A stretch of DNA of 64,000 nucleotides from Rheum nobile (lineage: Eukaryota > Streptophyta > Magnoliopsida > Caryophyllales > Polygonaceae). The stretch covers positions 930,001 through 994,000 of the forward strand of contig WOAB01000760.1 in assembly GCA_027886185.1 (NCBI GenBank), written 5' to 3'. The notes beneath the pieces are model-generated. The model did no database searches. It was not told the origin of the DNA and was given only the letters and a program-made list of their open reading frames with translations. Positions 23,334-36,529 of the stretch are shown here, piece by piece; positions within the stretch are counted from its first letter, which is position 1; the number at the start of each line of letters is the position of its first letter. A program made the position numbers and the translations under genes.

Positions 23334-24890
23334 TGTGTTCAATTTATTGCATTAATTAACTTGTTCGTTTCTTAATTAATCATGGCTTATCATAACTTCA
23401 TGCCTATCACAATATGGGTGAGTTAAGTAAATAACCTTTTGATAAACTTTTTTTTTTAAATTAATGGACCTTTAGCAAAAATGGACCCCTCTCCCTAAAC
23501 CCTACCCCTTAAACCTTAAATCCCAAAAAATAATATTTTAGAGAGAGAAAAAACAAAGAAGAGGGAGAAAAATAATAATAATAATAAGCTAGTAGGAGTA
23601 AAAAAAATACATAAACACTAGTAAGGATCCATTTTATTAATTAAAAACTCTTAAAGGGCCAATAGGCCCAAAACCGTCGTCACCGTATTCAGTTGAAGGT
23701 AAGAGCTCATTAAACAATTACAATGCCACCCCGAAGCCCACGGCCCATTGTGTTCAATTTATTGCATTAATTAACGTGTTCGTTTCTTAATCCTAAAGTA
23801 AAAAATTTACTCTGGGAAAATTATGAAAAATGGGCTTCCAACCGAAGCCGGACTATCTGAAAAAAGAGTGTGTAATGCACAAAAACGAAGATTCTAATCA
23901 CATGTTACTTCATTGTAGTCATACACTAAAAATCATAGAAAAAAATGAATAACCACACACATGGAATTATTAGAACCCTAAATATAGGTAACAAAAAAAC
24001 CTCTGAAATAATTGAGGAAATTCGACAGAAAATTAATAGAACACTATTTGTAGAATTGGCAGTCTCTTGGTGGATAATTTGGTTTTATAGAAACCAATAA
24101 AGTTTCGGGAGACCAACTAATGATACTGTCCTGATAAAAGATGTACCTATGTACATTAAAAATCAAATTCATAACTGGAAACAAACGAAGACCTGGAACC
24201 CAGACTGTCTAGAAGAGCCTAAACAAAAAACGAACAATAACAAAAAAATCGACGACCAAAGAATAAATGGAAAAAAAAACTCCGGATAATGTTATTAAAA
24301 TTAATACAAATGGATCTACCACGACTAATGGTGACTCGAACTATGGATTCATATTCTGAAATAGCAAAGGCAAACCAATTCACATTTTTGGAGAAAAGTG
24401 TGGAATATCAACCACATTAAAAACAGAAACACTTGTAGTGAGGAATGTTTTGGTTAAAGCCTATGTATTAAGTCTTAACAACATTGACCTTGAATGCGAC
24501 AACCTTACTATTGTAAACGTCCTGAATAAGATCTGGCACTGTCCTTGGGATATTGAAATTTTAATTTCTGATATCCTTTGTGTATTACAACTGTTTTCTT
24601 CAATGCAGATCTCTCATGTCTTCCGAGAAACAAATGTTGTGGTCGACTGTATTGCGAAGCTGGGATAGCATAGTTCTTTGGAATACATTCAAGTCAATTT
24701 AGAGCTTTTAGTTCTCATCTGCAGGGATGCTATAGACTGAGAAACCGTGTCATCTGTGGTTTCCGGTCTAATTTTTACATTATAAAAAAAAATAAAAATT
24801 CATGCATATCACTATATTGTGATTGAGTTGAAGGTAAGAGCCCAATAAACAATTACAATGCCACCTCGAAGCCCACGGCCCATTGGTTGG
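23334..24890. repeat. Shuffled tandem duplication downstream of the defensin
   Basis: Segment A (TGTGTTCAATTTATTGCATT...) occurs at 23334 and 23750. Segment B (TTCATGC.TATCAC.ATAT) occurs at 23398 and 24800. Segment C (GAAGGTAAGAGC...CCACGGCCCATTG) occurs at 23692 and 24830. The simplest reading is a tandem duplication of A-B-C, with ~275 bp inserted between B and C of copy 1 and a LINE fragment inserted between A and B of copy 2. Confidence 0.7.
23793..24799 (+). mobile_element. Broken LINE 3' end with zf-RVT and RNase H-like remnants
   Basis: A decayed non-LTR retrotransposon tail. An early part reads as CVMHKNEDSNHMLLHC, the reverse-transcriptase zinc-binding motif. Further on, IKINTNGS and then LECDNLTIVNVLN and HVFRETNVVVDCIAKLG are typical of the RNase H-like domain at the C-terminus of plant LINEs. 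Several stops and frame changes interrupt it. It ends with an A-rich tail at ~24783-24798. A shorter copy of the same 3' end is at 39380-39562. Confidence 0.75.
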
Positions 24891-25049
24891 GCCGCTACTG
24901 GATCAAATTTAAAATTGGCCTATGTGCTTTTATTTTAGCCCATTCTATTTAATAAGCCTATAGGCTAAAATTGGGCAACACACATGTTCTAAACCTCTTA
25001 ACCCTGGACCGTCTATCAAAACCACACTTTTATATAGCTCGATTCTAAC

Positions 25050-25315
25050 AATATACTACATAAATGTCATTTTAGTCTTTGACATAACTAATAAAATCTA
25101 AAATATAACAAATTTTTTTCTAAAATTTATAATTAAATAACTACTCACCTCGTTTTTAACCAAAGAATAATTTTTTTTTACATATTTGTAACTTTCAATA
25201 ACATATATCGTAACTCATCAATAAACCATTACCTATACCTGTAAAATGACAAATATCTCTTAACAAAAATTGAAGGCTAAAATGAAGCTTTTTTCTTAAC
25301 GGATGGAGTAAATAA
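25050..25315. repeat. Dispersed AT-rich repeat, copy 2
   Basis: Same family as 22441-22720. It ends ACGGATGGAGTA, a stowaway-like end. Confidence 0.6.
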
Positions 25316-26424
25316 CAAGCTGTCAACAATTATCAACGCCAACACGAGGAACAACCCTAGTTAAAAGATGAGCAACAGAGGTTCTTACTTTTACACATGA
25401 CTAAAACGAATTAGAATAAATTAAATGAGTTGATAGTCTAGAAAAAAAAACATTAATATACGCTACATAATGCACAGCTATCTTATTGTAAAGATGTATT
25501 AGCATCTCATATTCAGTTAAAAGGAGGAAAATGAAATGGAGAAAAATCATGAAACTGTCGGATTCTGAACAAGTATAGACTCAAGTACTCAACGGACCAT
25601 GTATACGAAACAGAGATTGAGAGGATATTGAATTAAAGATAATTAACTCCGCAATTGATATAGTATGTTGTTGTGTTTTTAAGTTAAAACTTGTGCTTAC
25701 TATTTACAATTTAGTTTTGCCGTAATTTAAAAACGGATTTCCTAACATATGTCTTACAGATTTAAAAAAAAAGATGTTAACCCCCAAAAAAATGTTTAAA
25801 CTATTTTAAAAAAACTTAAATTCCTCAAGTAATAGAATTCAACAAATATTTCTAAAAAAAGTTTTCAACATATGCATTCGGAACATAGGATAGAAAAAAC
25901 CAATTAAAAAAATTTGATGAATTGCATGCTCGATCTCCAAAGAAAAACTAACCAGATGGGTCCATGCATGATCTACTATATATATATGGCATGCAGATAA
26001 GATCATAAGATGAGTATCACATTCTTGGAGGAATATTTGTTTAGGAAGTCATTAGTGGGGATTTCTCCTCCACTAATTAACAAAAAGATGTACAAAATAA
26101 TAATAGCATGCTTAATTGCTTGGACCTAGTGACCACAAATCTCACTTTTGATAGGGAATTCACCTTTTGAGTCAAAGAGAATATATACAAGAAGATGAAA
26201 TTATTCACAACCCAATTAGGCAACACAATCAATTAAGTTAAACTAAACTCATGGACCAACTAACACAATATGCCCAAGATATAAGGTACGTTGTACATCA
26301 AATACTTCATGAAATTTCTCTTTATGTCAAACTTAAATAGATATGTGGTGGTAGCTAAAGATTTTATGCATATCATATACAAGGGGCTATATTCTGATTG
26401 AGTCTGATCCAGTCATCAAATCGT
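25316..26424. other. Gene-free AT-rich stretch
   Basis: No gene, repeat or RNA gene recognised. Confidence 0.35.
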
Positions 26425-26432
26425 ACTATAAG

Positions 26433-26820
26433 TAGGGATGAGCAAAATCCGGACCGGAGACCGGACCGGTTAGAACCGGTCCGGTCTCCGGTTCAAAGAT
26501 TTTTGGATTTCCGGGTCCGGTTCGGTCCGGGTCCGGTCTGGCCCGGTGTTTTTAAAAATCATAAAATTTTAACCGATTTGAGGTTTTTTTACATTTGAGG
26601 TTTATGATTTAGGATTTAGGGTAAATTATATTTTATAGTAAATTATATTTAGATTTGAGGGATTTTTTTTCATGTTTAAATTTGAATAAGTTATATTTAA
26701 ATTTAGCAAAAATATAAACCGGTCCAAATCTGATCCAAATAGGACCGGTCCAGACCGGGTTCCGGTCCATCATTTTTGGGGTTCCGGTCCGGACCGAGTT
26801 TAGACCGATGCTCAACCCTA
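26433..26820. mobile_element. Non-autonomous hAT element (MITE), 388 bp
   Basis: Inverted ends TAGGGATGAGCAAAATCC and GATGCTCAACCCTA, with an exact 8-bp target duplication ACTATAAG (26425-26432 and 26821-26828). Subterminal regions are packed with CCGGTCCGG/GGACCGG words, the arrangement of hAT transposase-binding sites. No transposase inside. Confidence 0.92.
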
Positions 26821-26828
26821 ACTATAAG

Positions 26829-29800
26829 CATAATAATATGTGGATAAATTTTGTGCCTCGATATATACAACTTTAAGTTTGACCAATCTAATAAAATAAC
26901 CCATAAAAAGTTAGTAGAAGATTATAGAATATAAAATTGAAGGGTGTATATAAAAAATGGACCCACCTTATAATAAGACATCCCAAGAAAATGATGGTGA
27001 GAAGAGGGAGACAGAGATCAAGGGGTAGTTTACCTACCATGTGAAATTGCCAATTTCTTTGTCTTTTACCCACAAATTAAGCCCTAGCTTCTAGAAGCAC
27101 TACGGTTTCATCCTATCATCAACCAAACACTTTTTGCCCACAATAAGATTACATAATATGGCATATATGGATGACATATATCAATTCTTACCCACCACAC
27201 ACTTGCGAGTCCCACAATATATGTATTATATATGATAGCCAATTAAGCAAGTACAACAACAAACAAAGATATTATATAAATTGTTACAATAGTTATAGGA
27301 GGCAAATATATATGTTGGTTTCTAAGGGAATCACTCTCTCAATCAGAATTCAGAAGTCTTGAACTTGAACAATCTTAATAAAACTCAAGAGTGATCGAGT
27401 ATTTTTCATACCCTTTCTATTTCTACTCGATACAAAATGAGATATCGTTTATTTTGACAAAAAAAGGAAAGTATAATTGATTAATTGCGTGAAAATTTGG
27501 AGTTCGGAGATTCGAGAATTTAGAAATATGATATCCAAGCTATGCTCCGTGAAATTGTGAGTTTTGGTATATTGATATGATATGATATGAAAGAGAGATT
27601 TGAGCTCATGACATTCACAAAATTTTCAATTGAATTGACACATTTTGTTATTAAGAAAAACTAAACAAAGAAACTAAACCCATATTGTACTTGTTGTATA
27701 TATATAAATGTATCAGGTGATGGATAAACAAAGAAACTATCCAAGCTATCACCGTATATTCAGGATGTAAATGTATCAGGTGATGGATAGGGTGGTGGAT
27801 GGATGAACCCATACCACCACCCGATCTGTTGGACAATCCACTCACTCGATATCCGCAAAACCCCTTACCTGAATCCGACCCACCAATATTATTTATCAGG
27901 TATATATACGAATGATGAGTTAGATGAGATATACAACTTTTATTTTATTTTTATTCTAACGTGTAAACTAGTGTATATAATGTATTCTAACCTGTCAAAA
28001 TGTATAAAATATATAAAAATCAGGAAAACAAATTATGCTTATACAATATCCAATATCTTACATATAAAAACATAGAAAGTAGCTTATTGGTAAAGTGAAA
28101 TTCAACAATCCATGTGGTTCTAATATTCCACATACAATAACATAACAACTTTATATTAGGTTTATAAAATATATTTAGTATATATTATTATTTTTAATAA
28201 AAAAATATTATTCGGGTTAACCAGGTCAAATGAATGACGAGTCGGGTGAACTCTCACCCGTATCCGACCCACATGCAGGTGATACGGATGTGTTGGGTGA
28301 GGTATACGATCGACATCACCCGACCCGTTCACCCATTAAATTTATATATATTCGTATACTCAAAACGGATGTCCGAGTGGATTGAAATGTCCATGTATGA
28401 TTTCCATCCCTAACACTACTTTACAATACAAATCTAGCTAGATACTATACAAGCTAGCCAATATGTGAAAAAAATTCACATATGAAAGAAATGATGGGTA
28501 CCGTTGCTTGGTAAAACTGTAATAAATGAAGACTAGCTCTACCGAGCATGATAAATATGTCCCTGTGAATTGTGTTGGAGGATGATTTCCACTTGCACAG
28601 TTGAGACTCCACATCTCAATTGTTTCTACCAACACCGCAGATCAGCTTGTTGTGTAATTTGAAACTAGTGAATTATCATATTTATAATTAGTTTGTTTTT
28701 ATTATATTATCATATATATAACACTTAATTTATAGCAAGTATAAAAAATATATATGTAGAAGAAAAAGTTTCACAGGATTAGCTTGAAATTAAGCATTTA
28801 TTGTTGGTACGTAAGAGGTAAATTCAAGCTTTACTACATACATACAAATTGTGATTCATGATCGATCACCAGAAGGCTTACAAATATAACCATATATGTG
28901 GTTAAGATAAAAGAAGGCTATAGGATGAAATAGTTAAAAATAGCATTATTATTAAATAGCATGACTAATTCGAAATGTACGTACCGATCGATAAATAATT
29001 TGGAGGAAAATTTAATGCACCCACATGTACGTGTACACCTACCTACCTACCTACCATACAATAAAACTACTAGACTAGTACTACACTTTTTAAAATAGTT
29101 TTATTGGGTTATTTGCCGGCCGTTTATATGTATGTATAAATAACTTATCCAAGCTCATATTTTCCATAACAAATCATACAATACCCAAAAAATGTCCGAA
29201 TAATATTAAAATAATATACACACTATTAGTTAAATTGATATGTCTAATTTCTCATTAACATAATTGATATTAATTTCATGCAAGATGTGTATATATGTAT
29301 AAAATGCAGCATTTAATCATAGCTTTTAAGTAATTAGGATAGTAATAAATTTGAGTCCGTTTAGATTTTAATTAAAATGCATTATCTTACATTAAATTGA
29401 TATTATTAAGGAAATTTAAATGAAACCTTTATTGTTTGATCTTCGGTTCGAGCTAAAACTTAAAAAATTATGGGATGAGGGAGTAAGTTGGTGAGCTCCA
29501 ACCATATGAAGTTGACAAGCATGAGCATATCAAGTGCACCAATTAAACGTGACCACTCTCCTAAAATATGAAACAAGATGGTAGTAATAAATTATATTTT
29601 TTTAGCTTACGTCCATTAGCACACTCTAAAAACTCCAATTTTATTAATAATTTTTTTAGTTTATTTTTTTTGTTAAGAATTTACCTATTCGTTTTTAGAA
29701 AATATTTTGAAGATAATCTCCTATTCTAACTTGTTAGCATATGCTCATCCACACACCAGAAAAACCGATATAGTATATATGAATTTATAATCTCATTAAC

Positions 29801-29939
29801 TTTAACTTTTGTAACATATTCCAAATTAAATAATAAAAAATATCAATAATTTATTCATTACTATTGATCGATTAGCCATCTCTCCATAAAAAATATGGTA
29901 ATGCTTAATTTTTTTCTTTCTTATACTCGAGTATCTAAT
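26829..29939. other. Gene-free AT-rich stretch with repeat debris
   Basis: AAATGTATCAGGTGATGGATA is directly repeated at ~27706 and ~27767. The segment 27784-28412 starts TAGGGTGGTGGATGG and ends TTTCCATCCCTA, with CACCCGACCCG-type words, so it may be a decayed hAT MITE; no 8-bp duplication was found. A short (CTAC)n lies near 29040. No gene seen. Confidence 0.4.
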
Positions 29940-30475
29940 ATTCTGGGGTGCATTCTTGCACTTTGCCCATAGGGTTTGTTCTAGGGTTTGTTCTTGCACT
30001 TTGCCGGTAAGCTATTCTGGGGTGCATTCTTGCACTTTGCCCATAGGCTCTTGTAGGGTTCGTTCTTGCACAATGCTCGTAGGCTATTCAAGGTGTGTTC
30101 TTGCACTTTGCCAATAGGTTATTCTGAGGTGCGTTCTTGCTCAAAACCCATAGGCTATTCAAAGTGTGTTCTTGCACTTTGTCCGTAGGCTATTCTGAGG
30201 TCCGTTCTTGCACTTTGCATGTAGGCTATTCTGGGGTGCATTCTTGCACTTTGTCCGTAGGCTATTTTGAGGTGTATTCTTGCACAATGCCCGTAGGCTA
30301 TTCGAGGGTGCGTTCTTGCACATGACCTTAGGCTATTCAGGGTGCGTTCTTGCACTTTGCTCGTTCGCTATTCTAGGGTGCGTTCTTGCACAATGCTCGT
30401 AGGCTATTCAGGATGCGTTCTTGCACAATGCTCGTAGGCTATTCTGGGTGCGTTCTTGCACTTTGTCATAGGCTA
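29940..30475. repeat. Minisatellite A: ~15 units of ~36 bp
   Basis: The core TTCTTGCA recurs at 29953, 29991, 30027, 30063, 30098, 30134, 30169, 30205, 30241, 30277, 30313, 30347, 30383, 30418 and 30453. The unit is roughly GTAGGCTATTCTGGGTGCG plus TTCTTGCACTTTGCCC. Units diverge by a few bases. The period is close to a multiple of three, so open frames with 12-residue repeats appear on both strands; no support for translation. Confidence 0.93.
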
Positions 30476-30755
30476 TTAGAATTAAGGCTGATTGCAACTC
30501 ATACCCTTGTGGCCCATAGGCTAATAGAAGTAAGACCGATGGCAGCTCGTGCCCCTGCGGTCCGAAGGCTAATAGAATAAAGATGGAAGCTCGGACCTTG
30601 TGGCTCGTAGGCTAATTAGAAATAAGGACGATGGCAGCTTGTGCCCCTAAGGCCCGTAGGCTAATAGAAATAAGGTTGATGACATCTCATGCCCCTGAGG
30701 CCCGCATGCTAATAGAATAGACTTGATGGCAACTCGTTCCCCTATGGTTTGAAGG
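30471..30755. repeat. Minisatellite B: ~6 units of 43-49 bp
   Basis: Units begin GGCTAATAGAA and contain GATGGCAGCTCGTGCCCCT and GGCCCGTA (starts near 30471, 30519, 30567, 30610, 30659, 30708). It adjoins minisatellite A and shares its junction word GTAGGCTA. Confidence 0.9.
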
Positions 30756-31963
30756 CTTGTTATTTCAAACAATATGTGATATGTTTCAAAGAATATGATG
30801 TATGATGTTTTACCATAAATTTAAGAGAAAGAGCTAAAAACTTTGTTGGTGAGTTTGTTGACCATTGCCGTCGTTACATCAGTTGATGAGAACGTTGGTT
30901 GCCCTGAACCTTAATTTTCACGCCGTGATTGTCAAAGCTTAAATTCCACGTGGTTTAATCCCTGAATTTATACCGACATAATATGAATATACAATGATCA
31001 TGTAATAATCAAATCGAATTGATCAAAACATCTATTTTGAAAGAATTAAACAATTTAACTTAGATAAAATAGGCGTCTAAATATACCGATCGGGTTAGAC
31101 GCGGGACAAAACCGGAGTGGGGGAATAGAATACTAGCTCTTGTGCCAGCTACACTAGGCGCGTGTGTTCTTCTCTGAATTTGGTCTTGTCTTTGGCAGAG
31201 TCGTTCTTGTTGTACAGAAGTTAGGACATAGTGATTCCAAAGCCCACATAAACCTTGAAGAGTCTAGTTTAATCCCTCCAAATTTCACGCAAAACGGACG
31301 AGGTAATTGAAACTTGTAGTGATTTGAAAATTATGCCCCATGATTTTTCTCTGAATTTGACCCCGACTTCTCTTCTCGTTGCACAAATGTTGGAATGTAG
31401 TGATTCCAAATCCTACAGAAACCTTGAAGAGTCTAGTTTGATCTCTCTAAATCTCACGCAAAACGGATGAGCAAATTGAAAGTTGTAGTGATTCAAAAAT
31501 TTTGTCGCAAGACGAATTCGAGAAGGAATCCATCTTTGCGGGTGTGTCCCTAATGATTCATCGCCGCCTTCGTTTTCCACAGACGACGCCAATTGAGGTA
31601 GCATAAATATGTACCACAATGATTATTTGTTGACCACGACGAAAACCCGTAACTCCGGCGATCTAGACTCCCTCTGATCTAGTTTCCGGTATCCTACGAA
31701 CATAGAAAGAAGGTCAAAGAGCAGGGCTTCCTCCTCCGAAAGACCTTTCAACGCTCAAGTTAGATATCCTTTCTTAGAGACAAAGGCTAGAGTTTTTTCA
31801 TAGAGAGTTGAATGAGCTTTATCAAATGCAAAAAAGGGCTTTATATAGCATATCTCTTTCTTGTGGGACAATTAATTAGCCCTAATGGGTTTTAATGGAC
31901 TTCTTCCCTCTTTAATACCATTAATTGATCAATAATGATAAAAATAAATAACATATTTTTTTA
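30756..31963 (-). mobile_element. LTR-like remnant with 169-bp tandem duplication
   Basis: Two adjacent copies (about 31165-31333 and 31334-31505) share CCTTGAAGAGTCTAGTTT at 31253 and 31422. On the minus strand a TATATAAAG (~31848) is followed by TAACTTGAGCGTTGAAAGG (~31765), a phrase common in the R/U5 of plant LTRs. Ends and coding domains were not found, so this is a probable LTR fragment. Bases 30756-31164 show nothing recognisable. Confidence 0.4.
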
Positions 31964-33184
31964 GGGTTTTTTAGATAAAACCACCCTTAAAACACTAAAC
32001 TTTACACAAAACCACCCTTAAACTTGAAGTTTATATAAAACCACCCTTTAAACAAAAAAAGTTTACAATCAACCACCCACAATAATTTGCCTTGGTTATA
32101 TCTAATGTTTGAGAAAAATATGAAAATACCTTCTAAACAGAAAAAACAAGAAAAAAATACATTTGGATTTACAATGTGGAAAGATAAAAGATAGAACTAC
32201 GTAAATTCATTGTTTAGTAATTTAGTGCCCAAGAACCTATTAAATTCGTACATATATGTGCCTTTGTTAATTTAGTACGTGCAAAAAAATAATCAAGTCT
32301 ATATCTTATATCAATCAAATGAGTATTAAATATAAAATAAAATAAAATTAGATTGTATATGAAATGACTAAAATTTATTTCACCTCAAGTCCAAAAAATA
32401 ATCCTACCTTTTAAAGCAACAATAAATAATACTAATTAGCATATAGGCTGAAAGCAATATGAATAAATTTTCCAATAATATTATGTTTAAATTTTTAGCA
32501 TGTGCAACGAACTTATGGTTGACATCAAGATGGACAATTAAATAATGAGAAATAATATTTTACTCTGTTTTTTAAATGAAATTCTGATTAATTTTTTTTA
32601 AAGAGTTGTAATTTATTGAATAAAAGTAAATATGAGTGAATTTCAATTGCAAAAAAATTACAAAAATTGTAACCTAAGTGTTTAATCAACCATGTTGAAA
32701 TCCAATCATTACTCCAACATATATATGATAAATTAAACGGAAATTAAACAAGAAAACTTAATTATTATTTTAGTCTTTATGTAAATAATTTGTATTTAAT
32801 ATTATTTAAAAAAAATATGAGCTTCATATATACCCGTAGATCTAAATAAACCATAGTACAGTGTGAATTTGTTTAGTTTGTTGAGTCGACCATACTATCT
32901 AAGTATAGTCTTCATTTATAATTTTTTTTTCCATATATGGTGAACAAAAAGAGGTTTAAATGAAGATAATACTCTATTTTTCTTTTTTTAAAATTAAATG
33001 GCTTTTCTTTACATGTTTAAAGAAAATTTATCTTTTTAACAAATTATATTTATTGGTGATTTGAAGAGAGGGTGGTTCATTGTTAACTTATTTTGTTTAG
33101 AGGGTGGTTTGATATAAACTCCAAGTTAAATGATGGTTTTGTGAAAATGTCTTCTTTTAAAGGGTGATTTTGTCTAATTAACAC
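31964..33184. mobile_element. MULE-like element with long terminal inverted repeats, ~1.22 kb
   Basis: Left end GGGTTTTTTAGATAAAACC and inverse right end GTGTTAATTAGACAAAATC align without gaps and stay similar for over 100 bp (repeated ACCACCCTTAAAC phrases). Flanks TATTTTTTTA and TATTTTTTA resemble a 9-10-bp target duplication with a one-base T-run difference. The inside is AT-rich with no transposase. Confidence 0.7.
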
Positions 33185-35510
33185 TATTTTTTACCTCCAC
33201 ACAAACAAATAAGGCAAATTACACATCTATTATCGCTAATTATTTTGTTAATTTTTATAAGTTTGCAAACAAAGGTTGTTAATTTTATAAAACATAATTG
33301 TTCATACCATCATACGTTCATACAAAAATAGAATTTGTATATTAATTGAACAACTGAAATAACACGAAATTAAATTTGGTTAGTTCATTTAATTGATCAT
33401 AGATCTACCCTAATACAATAGAAGAGAGAAACCATCTCTTTGTTAAAAATTGCGCCACGTGGCGTATTTCGTGTGTAACACGTGTCCACTTATTTTAGAA
33501 AAAAAAAAGAAAATAATTTGTATATTTCTCTACACCCACTTTTATCCCCACTTCTCTTCATTAAAAAATATTTTTTAGAAATTAAAAATTGCACCACGTG
33601 ACGTATTTTGTGTGTAACATGTGTCCACTTATTTTAGAAAAAGAAAAGAAAAGAATTTACATATATCTCTACACCCACTTCTCTTTATTAAAAAAATATA
33701 TTTTTAGAATATTTTTATACAAATTTGATATGATTAGTAGTACTAACAAATTTTTTATTAATTAATCAAGATATACGATTTTGTTAATTAATCAGGATAT
33801 GAAAGCATATAATCTCAATACCTTGAGTTACTTGAAAGAGCTAATATATATGTACCGCAACAAATTAGTTGTTTTAAATTTGTTAATTAATCATTTATCT
33901 TGTATGTACAGTAGTTATTAATTACTAATTAGTCATCTTTAAAATTGCTATTTCTGTATACGATATTATTTTTTTCCCAATTTTGTATTTCTGTTCTTTA
34001 TTAGACTATTACTATTTAACAAAGTTTTTTTATGAGAATAAATTTGCCAAATATCTCTTTATGTTACCATTATATAAAGATCTCTAATGGCTTCCAAATG
34101 GAAATATCTAATTTTGTAATTTTCTACTTTTATTACGTTTAAAAATTATCACAAGAAATATATATGAACAATTTTATACGTATTTCACAAATTTTAATCA
34201 AGAAGCTTTTTTTTTCCTTCAGTCATAATACGAAATTGTTTTATTTTTTAATGTTATATAATTAATCAATTAATAATGGCTAAAACATAACTAAATAGTG
34301 TCAAGATAGATTATACTATCACCTCACCTCTTTTTAATATATAAATCTGATTGATTATCATTATAATATCTCCTCAACTCTTATATCCATTAAATAGCAT
34401 TATTTTTTTTATTAATTTATCTCTTACTCTCCTATTTTTTTAATTATTTTTTCTTATTTTGAAATCTCAATTAATGTTCAGCTATATCAAACTAAAAAAA
34501 ATAGTATTCTCTAAAATCACCCTTTATATTTACTTCATCCCACTAAATCACTAAGTAATAATTATTTTTCGCCGCATGGAATAAAACAAAATATATAAAA
34601 AAATTATTTTTCAGCTATAACAAACTATGAAAATAAAAACTTTTTTGTCATCATTTATGTGTCTACAAGTTGTAGAAAAAAATAGCAAATTATGGTTTCA
34701 TTTGGTCTCGTACTAGGTAGAATAAAACGACCCCGCATTATTTTTGTATTTATCTTTTAAATTATTTATGCAAATAAATATATAAAACAACATGGTAGTT
34801 TTTTTAAACAAAGCTCGTGTAATATCTTCCTTTCAATGACAAATGCGGGTCGTTTTGCTATGAAAGACTTGGGTTTGTTACACTAAGTATAATAACAACC
34901 ACTAAGTATAAGTTTAATAGTATTTTAACTTTTAAAAAGTTAAAATATTAATTAACAATTTAAATTAGGTTAAACTCCTGAGATTCCTCATCTGCCATAG
35001 AATGTCCACGTTCATCACCATGAAGAGAGAGTGGAGAGTAAACTGCAGAACTGCTCTCAACCTCCCCTACACTCCAGGAGTAGTTGCAACCCCTCTTAGC
35101 CAACTTGTCCTCCTCCCTTTATGTCACCCAATTCAACTTCTTTAGCCCGTATCAACTCAACTTGTCCCGCTCCCTTTATGTCCTCACTTTATCTATCTCT
35201 TTTAACTCTTGTATACTAAAATCCTTACTTGTTAGATTGAACAAATTTTAATTGTTTGGGATCATCAAAAGTAGCGCATCAGTTGTACGACAAAATGCCT
35301 CCCAATTTTGTAGGGTGTTGTTTTTCCTATTTTGTAGTCCCTTGCAGAAATCATAGCGGCGACCATATACGGTGGCCGTCATCCTCCTCGACAGAGACGA
35401 CATTCTGAGCTAAGCGTTCACCTCTGCCGCCCAACTGCATTCGTGCCCAATTCCATTTCCCCCTCTCATTTACCGATATTTACATTGACGCCCTCCTATT
35501 CAAACTCCAC

Positions 35511-35726
35511 ATGGAATCGGCCGCTGAATTCTTCGTTGTCGCCATAATTTTTGTAGCCATTATGCCTTTGGTAGTGGTAATCGACTACCGACACTTCAAG
35601 AACAACGAAAACGCGGCCATTATTATCAGCGTTGTGTCGAGGCAACGCCTGAGATTCTTCTCCGACATGAAATACCCGACGATCGCCACCGTCAACCACG
35701 CCATGTCCTCCGACATTGTGTGCTGA
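35511..35726 (+). CDS. Small membrane-like ORF, unrecognised
   Basis: A 71-residue frame starting MESAAEFF with one strongly hydrophobic segment (VVAIIFVAIMPLVVVI, residues ~9-24) and a Cys at the C-terminus. The local GC content is higher than the surroundings. It lies within the candidate Helitron. No family recognised. It may be a captured fragment; no evidence of expression. Confidence 0.2.
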   Translation: MESAAEFFVVAIIFVAIMPLVVVIDYRHFKNNENAAIIISVVSRQRLRFFSDMKYPTIATVNHAMSSDIVC

Positions 35727-36529
35727 AGGAAAAATTCCCCAAAGGTAGAAAGAAGCTCGGTGTTTCTCTCTTTTAGGTTGGTGTGTAATTTCCTTCAACA
35801 ATCCTATAATGCATTTATCCATCATAATGGTGTTGTTTGGTTAAAAAAAATCTTATTGATGTTGTATACTTCCCTTTGAATGTGTATTTTTGCTAACTTC
35901 CACCTCCTATACTAGATTAAATAAATGTTCTGTTTATTGAACCGATTCATCCATAATCTCAATATCACATTGTGAATTATAGGTTGATTAGAAAATGAGT
36001 TTAGAATAATTTTTTAGCCTTCACACTTCAGGTTTTTTGCAAAGTATCATAGGAAAACAAAGACTATAGAGCTAGAGCAAATGTCTTCCTTTTTTTAATG
36101 GAAAATGCCCAGCTGTGCTTTTATTGATCAACCTAAACGTGTTAGTGGGAAGCAACCATTAACATATGAAACACTTCATAATATGAATGTGCGTATTAAT
36201 GATCTAAATTATGTAACCTATGGAAGAATGTTTTTACATTTCTATAATGTCATAAGGTGACAAAAAGTTCACAAATACAGTTGAACCAATTTTTTGATAG
36301 ACTTTTTGTTATTACATAATATGTGTGGTATTAAACTAATTGTGGGTAATTTAGCTAGATTATATAATACCTATGTGTTTTATAAACCTTAAACCTCATG
36401 TAATACCTTATGATATTTAATTTATTATTGTCTCATGATACTGGAAAACGTTATTGCATCTGGGCATCACATACAAAAGGTATAGCAATTACTAACATGA
36501 TGTGTTGTTTGCTCGGTGTTCCTGACTGA

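Noticed and set aside
27784..28412. Second hAT-like element with TAGGG...CCCTA ends.
   Set aside because: No 8-bp target duplication and poor match between ends; kept only as possible debris.
29940..30475. Regular ~36-bp repeats could suggest a CRISPR array.
   Set aside because: The units are contiguous and degenerate with no constant repeat/unique spacer alternation, and the DNA is plant nuclear. It is a minisatellite.
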